Below are positions 26,232 to 35,107 of a DNA stretch of 37,845 nt, one piece after another. The notes under the pieces were generated by a model. It was given only the letters and a program-made list of their open reading frames with translations, made no database searches and was not told the DNA's origin. Source of the DNA: JBCCTJ01 sp039198585 (GTDB lineage: Bacteria > Bacteroidota > Bacteroidia > Cytophagales > Amoebophilaceae); the NCBI GenBank assembly GCA_039198585.1, contig JBCCTJ010000007.1:1-37845 (forward strand), written 5' to 3'. Made by a program: the position numbers and the translations under genes. The first letter of the stretch is position 1; every line of letters begins with the position of its first letter.

Positions 26232-26610
26232 ATGCTTTCCAAAGGTCTTTCCATAACCATGCGTAATAGAAGAGAGTATTGTCAATCTATTGGGAAAGAA
26301 GCCAGTAGTCACGGGTCTTAATCTTACGTATATTTTTTACTTTTGAGTAATTAGGAATTTTCTTTTAAACTGCTGATTAATGTAGCATTTTTCAGGAGCG
26401 CCATTTGAGTTATCTAAAATATAAAAAACATAACAAATATCCTCATACCGGCACCCTACCACTAGCTAACGGGCCCTCATCTACCCGATCTTATGATACC
26501 CTCAGCACGATCTGCTAATGAGCCCAAATAATAATCTAGAAATAGGAAATGCGGTAATAATCTTCTCTCTTTTACTATATTTGTAGAGTAATATTCAAAA
26601 TATTAATTTT
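26232..26610. other. 379-base gap with GC-rich island
   Basis: No credible gene is seen. Bases 26441-26528 are clearly richer in G+C than the surroundings and contain CCGG and GGGCCC. Within it, the minus strand of 26448-26469 resembles a conserved stretch of 16S rRNA (TTAGCTAGT followed by GGTAGGGT), but the similarity does not extend. The bcp -7 box lies at 26576-26583. Confidence 0.5.
26576..26583 (+). promoter_or_regulatory. -7 box (TATATTTG) of bcp
   Basis: Exact TAnnTTTG match 28 bases upstream of the bcp start. Confidence 0.55.
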
Positions 26611-27039
26611 ATGTCACATCAAGTAGGTCAAAAAGCCCCAGAATTTATAGGGCTTACACAAACAGGCAAAGAAATCGCCTTAAAAGACTATAAAGGGAAA
26701 AAAGTAGTTCTCTATTTTTACCCTAAAGACAATACCCCTGGCTGTACTAAGCAAGCATGCAACTTGCGAGACAACTATGAACTACTCCAAAAGAAAGAAT
26801 ATGTTGTGATAGGTGTGAGTAATGATTCAGTAGCCTCTCATCAGCGTTTTAGCAATAAGTATGAGCTTCCCTTCCCACTTATATCAGACAAAGAAAAAAT
26901 CATTACAAAAGCTTACGACGTAGGGACGGTACTTACTTTTCCCAAACGTACTACATTCGTTATTGATGAAAAAGGGTATATTGTTAAGATTATTACTTCC
27001 GTAAAAACAACGGATCATACCCAGCAAATCTTAGCCTAA
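26611..27039 (+). CDS. bcp: Thioredoxin-dependent peroxiredoxin, Bcp/PrxQ type
   Basis: This 142-residue enzyme reduces hydrogen peroxide and organic peroxides using thioredoxin. The active-site segment YFYPKDNTPGCTKQACNLRD has the peroxidatic Cys at 45 and the PrxQ-type resolving Cys at 50. The thioredoxin-fold core (GKKVVLYF) and the late TTFVIDEKGYIVKI are in the expected places. The length is slightly short for the family but nothing essential is missing. It stands alone with its own -7 box. It probably protects against oxidative stress, including any of host origin. Confidence 0.97.
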   Translation: MSHQVGQKAPEFIGLTQTGKEIALKDYKGKKVVLYFYPKDNTPGCTKQACNLRDNYELLQKKEYVVIGVSNDSVASHQRFSNKYELPFPLISDKEKIITKAYDVGTVLTFPKRTTFVIDEKGYIVKIITSVKTTDHTQQILA

Positions 27040-27778
27040 TCAGTGCTTAATAGAGTCATAGACGGCCAACAAGTAATGGGTATTATCATGATGCCTCTCG
27101 TAGCTCAGTTGCTGCGGTAAGCAGTATACTTTTAAGAAGCTTTTTTGACTAAGGGGGTCAACTCAACTCTATTACATTGCTAGGGTGACATTTCAGAGTG
27201 TCGTATTAGTCTTGTTATTAGGTTCTTTTTCCTAGGTAGCTCTTTCTTTACAAAAGATAATAGCATAATAGTCTTATTTTGTTATAGCATGCTTATTCAT
27301 TGACTCTTGAAGTTATTGTTTATTTAGTTTGCGTGTTATCCTGAAGTTTTCATATTAACCAAATAGACATTTTTCTTTCAAATATGGACAGTCAGGGGAA
27401 TACGAAACTGTATAAATTATTAAAAAAATAGCTGTATAGGCGACGCTATTAACATTTTTCTGGATAAGAATAACTGATAAAAGTTGTAAAACAATCCGAA
27501 AATGAAAAAAAGTATGCAAATTCGGTGAATTTTAGCTCTTTTTTTCTTATGGAGATGCACCGAAAAACTTCTCTAGAACTCAAATGTAATGTTTTTAAAC
27601 AAAAACGTATCTACTTCTGACTGTCCCTTAAATATACACTTTCGATTGCCTTACACTAATGTACTCTTTTGGAAGAGGTTTAAGAGAGCACCTCGTTCGG
27701 GCTTGCTATAACGAATATTAATACCTTTTGATAGGTGTATTCGCTTACAACTAGATCTCTTGATTAGTTTTTCACTTC
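27040..27778. other. 739-base gene-free region with MITE-like element
   Basis: No reading frame here looks like a real gene. It holds the MITE-like element at 27386-27626 and, near 27096-27135, a short tRNA-like string (TAGCTCAGTTG, then ACTTTTAA) that does not fold as a tRNA. The rest is AT-rich and featureless to me. It is probably an accumulation site for decayed sequence between bcp and yebC. Confidence 0.6.
27386..27626. mobile_element. MITE-like element, about 241 bp
   Basis: Perfect 10-base terminal inverted repeats GGACAGTCAG (27386-27395) and CTGACTGTCC (27617-27626), with further imperfect similarity inward on both sides to ATACG. Immediately outside are TTCAAATAT (27377-27385) and CTTAAATAT (27627-27635), which match at seven of nine positions and may be an eroded target-site duplication. 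There is no transposase frame inside, so it would be non-autonomous. No full-length partner is in the window. Confidence 0.5.
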
Positions 27779-28513
27779 CTAGTCAATCTCTTCTGATAGA
27801 TTATGGTATACATGTTGTATATCATCGTCATCTTCTAGAGCTTGCAAAAGTTGTTTAGTTTTCTCTTGATGCCTTTTTTGAAGCATGGTCATTGAGTGAG
27901 CGGTATAGAGGGTGTAAGCTTTATGAACCGCTATTTCTTGCTCTTCAAGTTTTGTTTGCACATTACCAAAATTATGAAAAGAAGTCAATAGAGTCAGCCA
28001 CTCTTTTTCTTCGATTATATCTTCAACCCCAGACTCAATCCAAGCAAGAGAAAGCTCTTCTACAGCTAGTTTTAATGTTTTTTGGTTGATCATAAAGTAT
28101 CCCTGATGATCAAAGAGATGGTCAATAGATCCTTTCTTAGCTAGACTCCCTCCATACTTGTTGAAGATAGCACGTATATTCGCTACAGTTCTATTCAAGT
28201 TATTGGTCATCCCTTCTACCAAAATTGCTACCCCGCCCGGCCCATATCCTTCATATTGAACCTCTAGATAATGCTCCTCATGTTGTCCTCCACCCTTTTT
28301 CACTGCTCTCTCTATATTATCTTTAGGGATATTGGCAGCTTTAGCGTTTTGAATAGCCAAACGTAATCGGGCATTCTTAGTAGGATCTTCACTATTTCCT
28401 AGCTTAACAGCTGCTGTAATTTCTCTCAGTATTCTACTATATACCTTAGTTTTTTTAGCGTCTTGACTTTCTTTTCTTCGCTTAATATTAGCCCATTTGC
28501 TATGACCTGCCAT
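27779..28513 (-). CDS. yebC: YebC/TACO1-family protein
   Basis: This 244-residue protein has the standard family N-terminus MAGHSKWANIKRRKESQDAKK, and then the conserved IPKDNIERAVKKG, YEGYGPGGVAILVE, and NIRAIFNKYGGSLAKKGSI. YebC/TACO1 proteins were long called DNA-binding regulators, and recent work links them to ribosomes and relief of stalling at proline stretches. Length and motifs are normal except for some drift in the third domain (residues about 150-200). The gene is monocistronic in this window and convergent with bcp across the gene-free region. Confidence 0.96.
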   Translation of the reverse strand: MAGHSKWANIKRRKESQDAKKTKVYSRILREITAAVKLGNSEDPTKNARLRLAIQNAKAANIPKDNIERAVKKGGGQHEEHYLEVQYEGYGPGGVAILVEGMTNNLNRTVANIRAIFNKYGGSLAKKGSIDHLFDHQGYFMINQKTLKLAVEELSLAWIESGVEDIIEEKEWLTLLTSFHNFGNVQTKLEEQEIAVHKAYTLYTAHSMTMLQKRHQEKTKQLLQALEDDDDIQHVYHNLSEEID

Positions 28514-28699
28514 AATTTGCCCATATTACAAACTGATACCAAATAATAAATAATTTATTACTGACTGACCAAGTTTAATAGAGGCTGTTATCAATAGTTT
28601 TTATGCCTCATCTAAGATACAATAGACTATCATTATTTTCGAATATTTAGTTTGTAATAACTAGAAATTATTTAACTTTATACAAATAAGTTAATACCT

Positions 28700-29539
28700 A
28701 TGCATAATCACATTGACCAAAAACAATCTAGCGGATATGCTAACATACTTGTATGGTTCCTAGTTATTTTTCTTTGGGGAGGCCTAATTTTTCTTCCTTC
28801 TTGTTGTGGACAATTATCTAAAGAAGAAAAGAAAGAGAGTCAACTCAAGTACTCACATAAGCTGGAAATTAAAAAGACAGAAAATATTCCTTCTTTCTCA
28901 GTCAAGAATGGGCAATCGGGAAAAGTTCATATCAATATGCAAGTACGTGATTTCATTTACGAGGATGATATTACTTATTCACATATATTCATGATCAGAG
29001 GCTGTGCATTCCAGAGAGTCATTTCCAAGGGCGATCATCGTGATATTGAAGTAGTCAGAACTAATCCTTATACGGGAACTGCTTTTATCAAACTCATATT
29101 GAAAGATAATGTACCTCTACAAGATCAAGACAAGGAAGTTACCATCCTATCAACTAATATTCATAACGGATTCCTTGATTTAAATATCGGAAGTGAAGAT
29201 ATTGCTGTTGCTATTACCGATCAAGAAGGAAAGTTTAAGGAAGCATCATCTTCTATAACACTCAAAGGGATCTTTGAAACTATGGAACAGTATACGGATA
29301 GTACAATACTCTACACAGAAAAAAAGAAAGCTGATACTTATCAAGGCGAATATCCAAGTCTAACAATCAACTATCTTGCGATTCTTGATGATACTCTATA
29401 TAAAAAGCATAAAGATTCAATGAATATCTTGAAAACTACAGTACTCCCTATTGCGGGAGCTACAGGTATTACTTATGGTGTCTTCAGTCTAGTATCCAGT
29501 TACGTGAAAGAAGGCTATGAACCTGATGAGGATATATAG
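28700..29539 (+). CDS. Probable lipoprotein with C-terminal hydrophobic helix
   Basis: This 279-residue protein has an unusually long basic/polar N-terminus (about 14 residues), a hydrophobic segment (VWFLVIFLWGGLIFLPSCCG) and a plausible lipobox LPSC with Cys 35. The body (about 40-250) is mixed alpha/beta, with many short strand-like segments (SGKVHINMQVRDF, EVTILSTNIHNGFLDLNIG), and has no family I recognise. A terminal hydrophobic helix (PIAGATGITYGVFSLVSSYV) could anchor the other end. It lies between yebC (divergent) and the decayed IS256 element. Confidence 0.72.
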   Translation: MHNHIDQKQSSGYANILVWFLVIFLWGGLIFLPSCCGQLSKEEKKESQLKYSHKLEIKKTENIPSFSVKNGQSGKVHINMQVRDFIYEDDITYSHIFMIRGCAFQRVISKGDHRDIEVVRTNPYTGTAFIKLILKDNVPLQDQDKEVTILSTNIHNGFLDLNIGSEDIAVAITDQEGKFKEASSSITLKGIFETMEQYTDSTILYTEKKKADTYQGEYPSLTINYLAILDDTLYKKHKDSMNILKTTVLPIAGATGITYGVFSLVSSYVKEGYEPDEDI

Positions 29540-29602
29540 GCTATTCTTTCGTATTGGGGTGCGAGAAAGTGTATAAGTGATGCTTGTGTAGAGTAGCTAT
29601 GG

Positions 29603-30834
29603 GATAGTGTAATCGAAACTCAGTCTACAGTTTCACATGTAAAGTTAAATCAAGAGGCACGCTAGCTCCCCAAGCTAATGGTTAATTGCTGTGATGTCAA
29701 ACCCATATCAATTGAAAAGGTCCCTTTATTTTGGGTCAATTTTCTGAGATGTCGATGGTATCTTTCTATTGGATTGGTCATATCAATAAGTTTTCTAATG
29801 GTTGTCGTATAGGAAAAATAAGTACTAAGCTTTCCCCAGTTATTTTCTCAATATTTTACGACCATAGGGTATTTTTTGCTCCATTTATCGGACAAAAAAA
29901 GAGTTCTTCCTCAGCAGCTTCTTTGGTTTGGGATTTGTATATTTTTTTGAAATCTTACATCAACTCTTTTTATCTCTTGTCGAAATGTATTGAAGCGAAT
30001 CGCGTATCTGGTGTACAATACGGCTTTGGACCTCAGTTTGTAAAAAAATACTTTGAATGGCTTCAGAAAATCTTTTCAAGTTATCCGTACAAGCTATTAG
30101 TATCTCTTCCAATTCCCTATTCTGGAGGACTGTTAGGACTTGGCATCAACAATCCGCACCTTCACTTTCGCTAACATAAAGGCTAAGAATTTTTTCCCTA
30201 TTTGTTAATTTCCATTACGCTATAGAGCGCTTTGATTTTACACAACCATTGTCCTCTACTTTTTGATGCATATAGTATCTAAGAATACAATAGGGTATAA
30301 ACACTTGCCAGTCTTCTATTCTGTCAAGCCTTAATTGTAGGTATGATTCGATCTGTAATTTGAGTGAGCATGCTAATAGAAACCTCTGTATGGTACATTT
30401 TTTGATATGCTTAGGATATCTCGCTAGCTCATTCCTATTCCATAAAATCCTATTATCTTCTCTTCAAGTCTGTCTGCTAATATCCTTTCTCGCTTACGTA
30501 CTATTATAGGATTAAATGTGCTTTTCCTCTCTTGTAGAGTCTGTATGCTAAAAGTCTCTAGCCCGCTTTTGATAGTTTTTTCTTCTTTATCGTTTCGCTT
30601 ATTCGCAGAACTCTTTGAGTCTCGTTAGGAATTGTTCTTCGATTTCAGCTGCTAGTGCTTGTTGAAGTTACCAGGGGAGCAAAAGATCGATTTTTACCAA
30701 ATTAAAGGGCATGCCTTGTGAATTATTTCAAGACTTTTGCTTGCATTGCTTCTAAGGTGTGTTTTTGTTCATAATGTCTAAGGTTAAATAATCAAATTTA
30801 AATTTTCCTTAGACAGAGTTTAGATTACACTTTC
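29603..30834 (-). mobile_element. Decayed IS256-family insertion sequence
   Basis: The ends are imperfect 25-base terminal inverted repeats that match at 22 positions. The low end (29603-29627) begins GATAGTGTAATC, and the high end (30810-30834, read inward on the minus strand) begins GAAAGTGTAATC. These resemble IS256-family ends. The interior holds a transposase pseudogene on the minus strand. The flanking bases (AGCTATGG and TTAATTAA) do not match, so no target duplication survives or the flanks have changed. Confidence 0.88.
29662..30772 (-). pseudogene. IS256-family (Mutator-like) transposase remnant
   Basis: Read across frames, the minus strand gives recognisable IS256 transposase pieces in the correct order. 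They are an N-terminus (MNKNT... LEAMQAKVLK), AAEIEEQF, RLEEKIIGFYGIGMS-stop-RDI, YPIVFLD, LEEILIACTDNLKRFSEAIQ, VHQIRDSLQYIS, DFKKIYKSQTKEAAEEEL, DKWSKKYP, then IRKLIDMTNPIERYHRHLRK and LTQNKGTF. Near the end about 24 residues appear deleted before the final GL-xxxQLTI. There are several frameshifts and more than five in-frame stops. The first catalytic Asp of the DDE set may remain in YPIVFLD, but no product is possible. It cannot move itself. Confidence 0.9.
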
Positions 30835-30945
30835 TTAATTAATTATTAGCGCTTAAACGCCGAGGTATTATATCTAGGGGGATACATGTTCTGTAACTGG
30901 TCTCATACTCATTATACTCTGTATGGGGGTATGGGCCTTCTATCT

Positions 30946-33459
30946 TCACATGTAAACCTGATACTGACTCCTTTCCTTACGCTTTTTATACCAAGCAAGG
31001 ATACCTACAACAAACCCACCCACCACAATAGTCATCACAATCCAGCCCCCTACACCTAGTTTTCTTTTATTTTTATCTTTAAAGTCTTCTCTTTCTTCAT
31101 TTTCAGGCTGCAATCCCCCCTTGTCTACCTTTTTTGCTCTATTGAAGAATTGATTGCTTCCTACTCCTTGATTGTCTTTTATCTCTTGATTATTGTCAAG
31201 TAATGTGCCATTTATTTCTTCATTTTCATCCTGGAATTCGATGTTTTCTAAGTTTATTCTTGGATTCAATAATTCAATAAAATTATATTTCCCATATTCT
31301 ATATTTGACGAGTCATTGTCTTTATTTTGATTGGGTCCTACTCCTTGATTGTCTATGTCGATGGTGTCTTTTATTTCTCCATTTTCAGGCTGGAATTCCC
31401 TGTTTTGTAACTTTGTTCCTATACCCAATAATTCATCTTCTTCACCCTCATTCTCTTCATATTCATTTATAAGATTAGAGTTCGTATATCTTTTCTTTAT
31501 ATTTAAGATGTCATTGTCTTCATATCCATTGACTCTTACTCCTCGATTGCTTATGTTGTCATCTTTATTGCTGTTTGCTGTTTTTCCATTGTTTCTTTCT
31601 CTATTTAGGGATTCACCCATTTCATCTACTATTCTTTCTAAATTTACTATTTTGTTATCTTCTTCATCGTTATTGTTGCCATATTGATTGGATTCTCCTC
31701 CTTGATTGTCTATGTCGATGATGTCTTCTCTTTTTCCATTTTCAGGCTGGAATTCCCCCTTTTCTACCTTTGTTGCTCCATTGAATAATTCATTGCGTTC
31801 TACTCTTCGATTGACTATGATGCCATATTCATTCTCTATTGCTTCATTTTGGAAATTAATAATGTTTTCATTGTTTTCACCTAGGTCGATGTCTTCTATT
31901 CTTAGAGTGCCTATGTTGTAATATTCATTGTCTTCGTCTTCATTGTCATTGTTTTCACCTTGGGAGATGTCTTCTTTTTCATCATCCACACCATCGAATT
32001 GCAAATTTTCTTGGTATATATTGTTATATCCATTTAGGGCGTGAATGTTAATAGTTTGATATGGATTACCGTCTATTTCTCCACTTGTTATGTTTATGTC
32101 TTTATTGCGCAAGGCCTTTTCTGTTTGTCGATTGTTTATGTTGTTCTGCTGTTGAGTGATATTATATTCAGTGTCTTCATCATCTTGCTTGTCTGACTCT
32201 TCATTAGTTGTTTCATCTATTTCTTCCTTTGAAAAATCAATATGTAACTCAAAATTGTCTCTCACAAATTTGTACTTAGTCTCCAAGTCATAAATCGTGC
32301 CACTCTCTGTATTAAAGTCAGCTATATTGGTTACAGTTTCTTTTTTTTTCAGATATAATTTGAACTTATTATTTTTAACTTTTTCTCTCAATTCATCTTT
32401 TTTACTGTAATTAGAAATACCCACTTTTTCCTGGACTACGTTATCAATAAACGACTTCAATGAATATTTCCATTCATATTCTATCCTACTATATTTTTTA
32501 TCATCGACATACAGAGAGATTTTTTTTTCTATGGGCACTACCAAAATGGTTACTTCTGTTTGCGAATCAGAAACATGGATTTGATTATTACGTATCTTTT
32601 GCTTTTTTTGGGAATCTTCAGTTAGAAGATATGCGTGGTGGGTATACATATTAAGGTATTCTTTTGAAATAAAAAGCATTCTCGAGAAGTCAGAAATTTT
32701 ATCATTTTTTAATTTTAATACTTTAGTTTCTCCATACATATTTTTTATCTTAACCTTTATTTTTGTAGTGACTAACAGAGACCAACCAGACGTACTACTA
32801 AACATAGTACGGTTCAATGGATTTTTGGTATAAGTGGCAAGTAAATTACATACTCTGACTGAATCATCTTCAGATGGTCTGTATAAATCATATATGTAAT
32901 ATGATTCAGGTTTATCAATTTCATTGTATGCGGAATCAGCACCTAAAGGATAAATGCTCACACAGTAGATTTGATTTTGTTTTATACTCAGATTTTTTTT
33001 AATAGATTCTGCAACTGAATCTTCTATATTACATTCATAATCTTTATGGTTATACTTGCCAAATCCCATCTTTACTTTTACCTTCTTGGGTACATAAACA
33101 ATTTTACTTTCTTCTTTTAGAAAAATCTTATTAGGATCGATTCTTTTTTCTTGACTAGTCAAATCCTCATGATTTTTAGGAAATTCATCCTTAAAAAACC
33201 AATAATCTTCAACATTTATTTCTTCTTGTTTTAAAATAGTAGTCAAAGATTTACCTGAGTTTACCTGCAAATTTGTCTTTTTCTCAATTTCTAACTCGCA
33301 TGTGTCATAATTATGCTGGATGAAAGAATTCATAGTTATCAGCGTAAGAGATACCTTTTCACTACCGGGTTGCTCCATTTCCTCTTCAGTTGCGCATAAA
33401 GCAGACGTTCCTACTAAAAAGATAAATATTTTGAGTAAAGTGGATTGATAATATTTCAT
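30946..33459 (-). CDS. Large acidic surface-type protein with possible beta-grasp repeats
   Basis: This 837-residue protein has a signal peptide (MKYYQSTLLKIFIFLVGTSA) and ends with a transmembrane helix (about 806-823, WIVMTIVVGGFVVGILAW) plus a basic tail, giving type I topology. Residues about 36-400 seem to hold up to four modules of 80-100 residues that each start with alternating charged/hydrophobic strands (VKVKMGF at 127, TKIKVKIKNMYG at 232, KKISLYVDD at 312). This suggests ubiquitin-like beta-grasp folds. Residues about 405-795 are Asn/Asp/Glu-rich, with imperfect repeats EFQPENG...DxIDIDNQG...NQ at 569-592 and 688-711 and remnants at 762-793. A -7 box lies 21 bases upstream. Family unknown. 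Confidence 0.85.
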   Translation of the reverse strand: MKYYQSTLLKIFIFLVGTSALCATEEEMEQPGSEKVSLTLITMNSFIQHNYDTCELEIEKKTNLQVNSGKSLTTILKQEEINVEDYWFFKDEFPKNHEDLTSQEKRIDPNKIFLKEESKIVYVPKKVKVKMGFGKYNHKDYECNIEDSVAESIKKNLSIKQNQIYCVSIYPLGADSAYNEIDKPESYYIYDLYRPSEDDSVRVCNLLATYTKNPLNRTMFSSTSGWSLLVTTKIKVKIKNMYGETKVLKLKNDKISDFSRMLFISKEYLNMYTHHAYLLTEDSQKKQKIRNNQIHVSDSQTEVTILVVPIEKKISLYVDDKKYSRIEYEWKYSLKSFIDNVVQEKVGISNYSKKDELREKVKNNKFKLYLKKKETVTNIADFNTESGTIYDLETKYKFVRDNFELHIDFSKEEIDETTNEESDKQDDEDTEYNITQQQNNINNRQTEKALRNKDINITSGEIDGNPYQTINIHALNGYNNIYQENLQFDGVDDEKEDISQGENNDNEDEDNEYYNIGTLRIEDIDLGENNENIINFQNEAIENEYGIIVNRRVERNELFNGATKVEKGEFQPENGKREDIIDIDNQGGESNQYGNNNDEEDNKIVNLERIVDEMGESLNRERNNGKTANSNKDDNISNRGVRVNGYEDNDILNIKKRYTNSNLINEYEENEGEEDELLGIGTKLQNREFQPENGEIKDTIDIDNQGVGPNQNKDNDSSNIEYGKYNFIELLNPRINLENIEFQDENEEINGTLLDNNQEIKDNQGVGSNQFFNRAKKVDKGGLQPENEEREDFKDKNKRKLGVGGWIVMTIVVGGFVVGILAWYKKRKERSQYQVYM

Positions 33460-33480
33460 AAATTTTTTTGTTTAAGGAGT

Positions 33481-33488
33481 CAAATATA
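33481..33488 (-). promoter_or_regulatory. -7 box (TATATTTG) of surface-type protein gene
   Basis: Exact TAnnTTTG on the minus strand, 21 bases before the ATG at 33459. Confidence 0.5.
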
Positions 33489-33694
33489 TATATAAATTGA
33501 CTTCTATAAAAATTCATGCTAGCTTTTGATTGAATCAAGTACTCTTGATCGGCCAATTAAGGCATCTTGTTTTTGAACTATTTTTTCATTGGTCGAATAG
33601 CCTAAGAGTAACCTACAATCGTCTATACTAGTGTGCAAAGAACTTGTTAACCCTAAAAAAATGATTACACTGGGCAATAACTAACCATCAACCT

Positions 33695-34219
33695 ATGGAG
33701 AAAATTTTAATCGCAGCCCAAGCTACCAACCGTGTGATAGGCAATCAGGGGAAATTGCCTTGGCATCTGCCTGATGATCTTCGTTTTTTCAAAAAAATGA
33801 CTAGTGGACATGCCATTATTATGGGGAGAAAAACGTATGAATCGATTGGTTATCCACTACCTAACAGGCTGAATATTGTACTGACACGTAATCGTAGCTA
33901 TATTGCTCACGCTAATTGTTGGGTAGCCTACACACTTGACCAAGCTTTTTTTGATGCCAGCAAGGCGGGTATGAGCAAAGCATTTGTCATAGGAGGTGCG
34001 AAAGTATATCAAGAAGCAGTAGCCAGTGTCAGTAAGATGTACATCACAGAGATAGGACAAACTGTGCAAGGAGACACCTATTTCCCCACTATTGATTGGA
34101 AAGCTTGGAAACTAGTATCTAAAAAGTGCTATAAAAAAGATCAAAAGCATGCAGTAGATTTTTGCTTTCTTTGTTATGAGCGCACTCTATCAGCAGAAGA
34201 GTTAAGCTGTAGCAGATAG
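33695..34219 (+). CDS. folA: Dihydrofolate reductase
   Basis: This 174-residue protein reduces dihydrofolate with NADPH, supplying tetrahydrofolate for thymidylate and one-carbon reactions. The signature region AAQATNRVIGNQGKLPWHLP is followed by DDLRFFKKMT with the catalytic acidic residue, then IIMGRKTYESIG for cofactor binding, IVLTRN, and AFVIGGAKVYQEAV. The C-terminal strands (YITEIGQTVQGDTYFP) are present. The length is normal. The last 46 bases overlap the end of the convergent membrane-protein gene. Confidence 0.97.
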   Translation: MEKILIAAQATNRVIGNQGKLPWHLPDDLRFFKKMTSGHAIIMGRKTYESIGYPLPNRLNIVLTRNRSYIAHANCWVAYTLDQAFFDASKAGMSKAFVIGGAKVYQEAVASVSKMYITEIGQTVQGDTYFPTIDWKAWKLVSKKCYKKDQKHAVDFCFLCYERTLSAEELSCSR

Positions 34220-34713
34220 ATAACAATGCTGGTCAGCGCATACATGATACTATTACTGATGAAAGCTTGTTTGATATTTTTTGATGGGTCATCGTCATCT
34301 ACCATGAATACAACTAAGCCAGTAACCCATAATGTACCGAGTAATGTAAATAAGAAGTTTTGAACGAATCTACTGCTTTTTTGTATGGCTGGATACTTAG
34401 CTAAGAGGCGCTGTATCATGCCTGCGGAGATATTACTTACAAAAGGACCACTTAAAAATAGGACTCTAAATAATGGGCTAAGAGAAGCGATCTTATCCAT
34501 ATTTTGGAACATAACAATAAAAGAGAAAAGCAAGTAGTAGATCAAAACATTGCGGATATCTCTTTCAATAGCTTGTAAGCTCAACACTTTTTCTTGCCTA
34601 GGTGTATGATAGTCAAAGAAATGTGGTAGTTGATCGCTCCACTTATTGGCCAATAATCTTTCACTAGTCAATGCATTGATTAAAAAAAAGAGTGTTAGGT
34701 AATATTTTTTCAT
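34174..34713 (-). CDS. Hypothetical polytopic membrane protein
   Basis: This 179-residue protein has an N-terminal signal-like segment (MKKYYLTLFFLINALTSERL) and then about four hydrophobic helices (about residues 56-70, 80-95, 118-138 and 152-170). An acidic DDDDP motif sits near residue 140 between the last two. I recognise no family. It overlaps folA tail to tail by 46 bases and starts 37 bases after yajC, in the same direction, so it may be co-transcribed with yajC. Confidence 0.7.
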   Translation of the reverse strand: MKKYYLTLFFLINALTSERLLANKWSDQLPHFFDYHTPRQEKVLSLQAIERDIRNVLIYYLLFSFIVMFQNMDKIASLSPLFRVLFLSGPFVSNISAGMIQRLLAKYPAIQKSSRFVQNFLFTLLGTLWVTGLVVFMVDDDDPSKNIKQAFISNSIMYALTSIVIYLLQLNSSADRVRS

Positions 34714-34750
34714 ATCTAACCAGTTGGCGAGCGTAGAAGCATCTAGCTAA

Positions 34751-35077
34751 TTATACCTTTTTTTCGTTCTTTTTTGGGGCTACCTCTTTTGGATAGATTT
34801 GTTGCGTTATTTCAATAGCAATTGCCTCTTTTTGAATCCGCATTTGTGTACTTCTAGCCGTTGCTCCTAATGCTATGGTAATTTGCTGATCTTGTAAGCC
34901 TGTAATCATTCCATGAATACCCCCTACGGTTACTATTTTGTCTCCTACGTTTAGGTGATCAAAAAATGACTTTTTTGTCTCTTTTTCTTTGTTACCAGGA
35001 CGTAAGAAAAAAATATACCAAATAGCAACAATGAGGATAATAAAGAGCAACTGTTGTACATAATGATTCTGGAACAT
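34751..35077 (-). CDS. yajC: YajC, Sec translocase auxiliary subunit
   Basis: This 108-residue protein starts at MFQNHYVQQLLF. The longer frame would begin with a TTG inside the promoter box, so the ATG at 35077 is chosen. One transmembrane helix (about 8-24, LLFIILIVAIWYIFFLRP) ending in the conserved RP is followed by a small cytoplasmic domain with the family motif LNVGDKIVTVGGIHGMI. YajC associates with SecDF and SecYEG at the inner membrane. The Lys-rich C-terminus is usual. The -7 box lies 30 bases upstream. Confidence 0.95.
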   Translation of the reverse strand: MFQNHYVQQLLFIILIVAIWYIFFLRPGNKEKETKKSFFDHLNVGDKIVTVGGIHGMITGLQDQQITIALGATARSTQMRIQKEAIAIEITQQIYPKEVAPKKNEKKV

Positions 35078-35107
35078 AATAATACTTATTAGAGTAAGTG
35101 TGATGCA

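Noticed and set aside
26448..26469. 16S rRNA-like fragment on the minus strand
   Set aside because: The resemblance covers only about 22 bases, with gaps; not enough to annotate as rRNA.
27096..27135. tRNA-like string (TAGCTCAGTTG, ACTTTTAA)
   Set aside because: The D-stem does not close, the anticodon stem does not pair, and no acceptor stem is found; at most a worn remnant.
29731..30174. 147-codon plus-strand frame
   Set aside because: It lies antisense to ordered IS256 transposase fragments inside the element's inverted repeats, and its protein resembles nothing.
31349..31921. Two Ser-rich plus-strand frames
   Set aside because: They are antisense to the Asn/Asp/Glu-rich stalk of the 837-residue protein and are explained by its codon bias.
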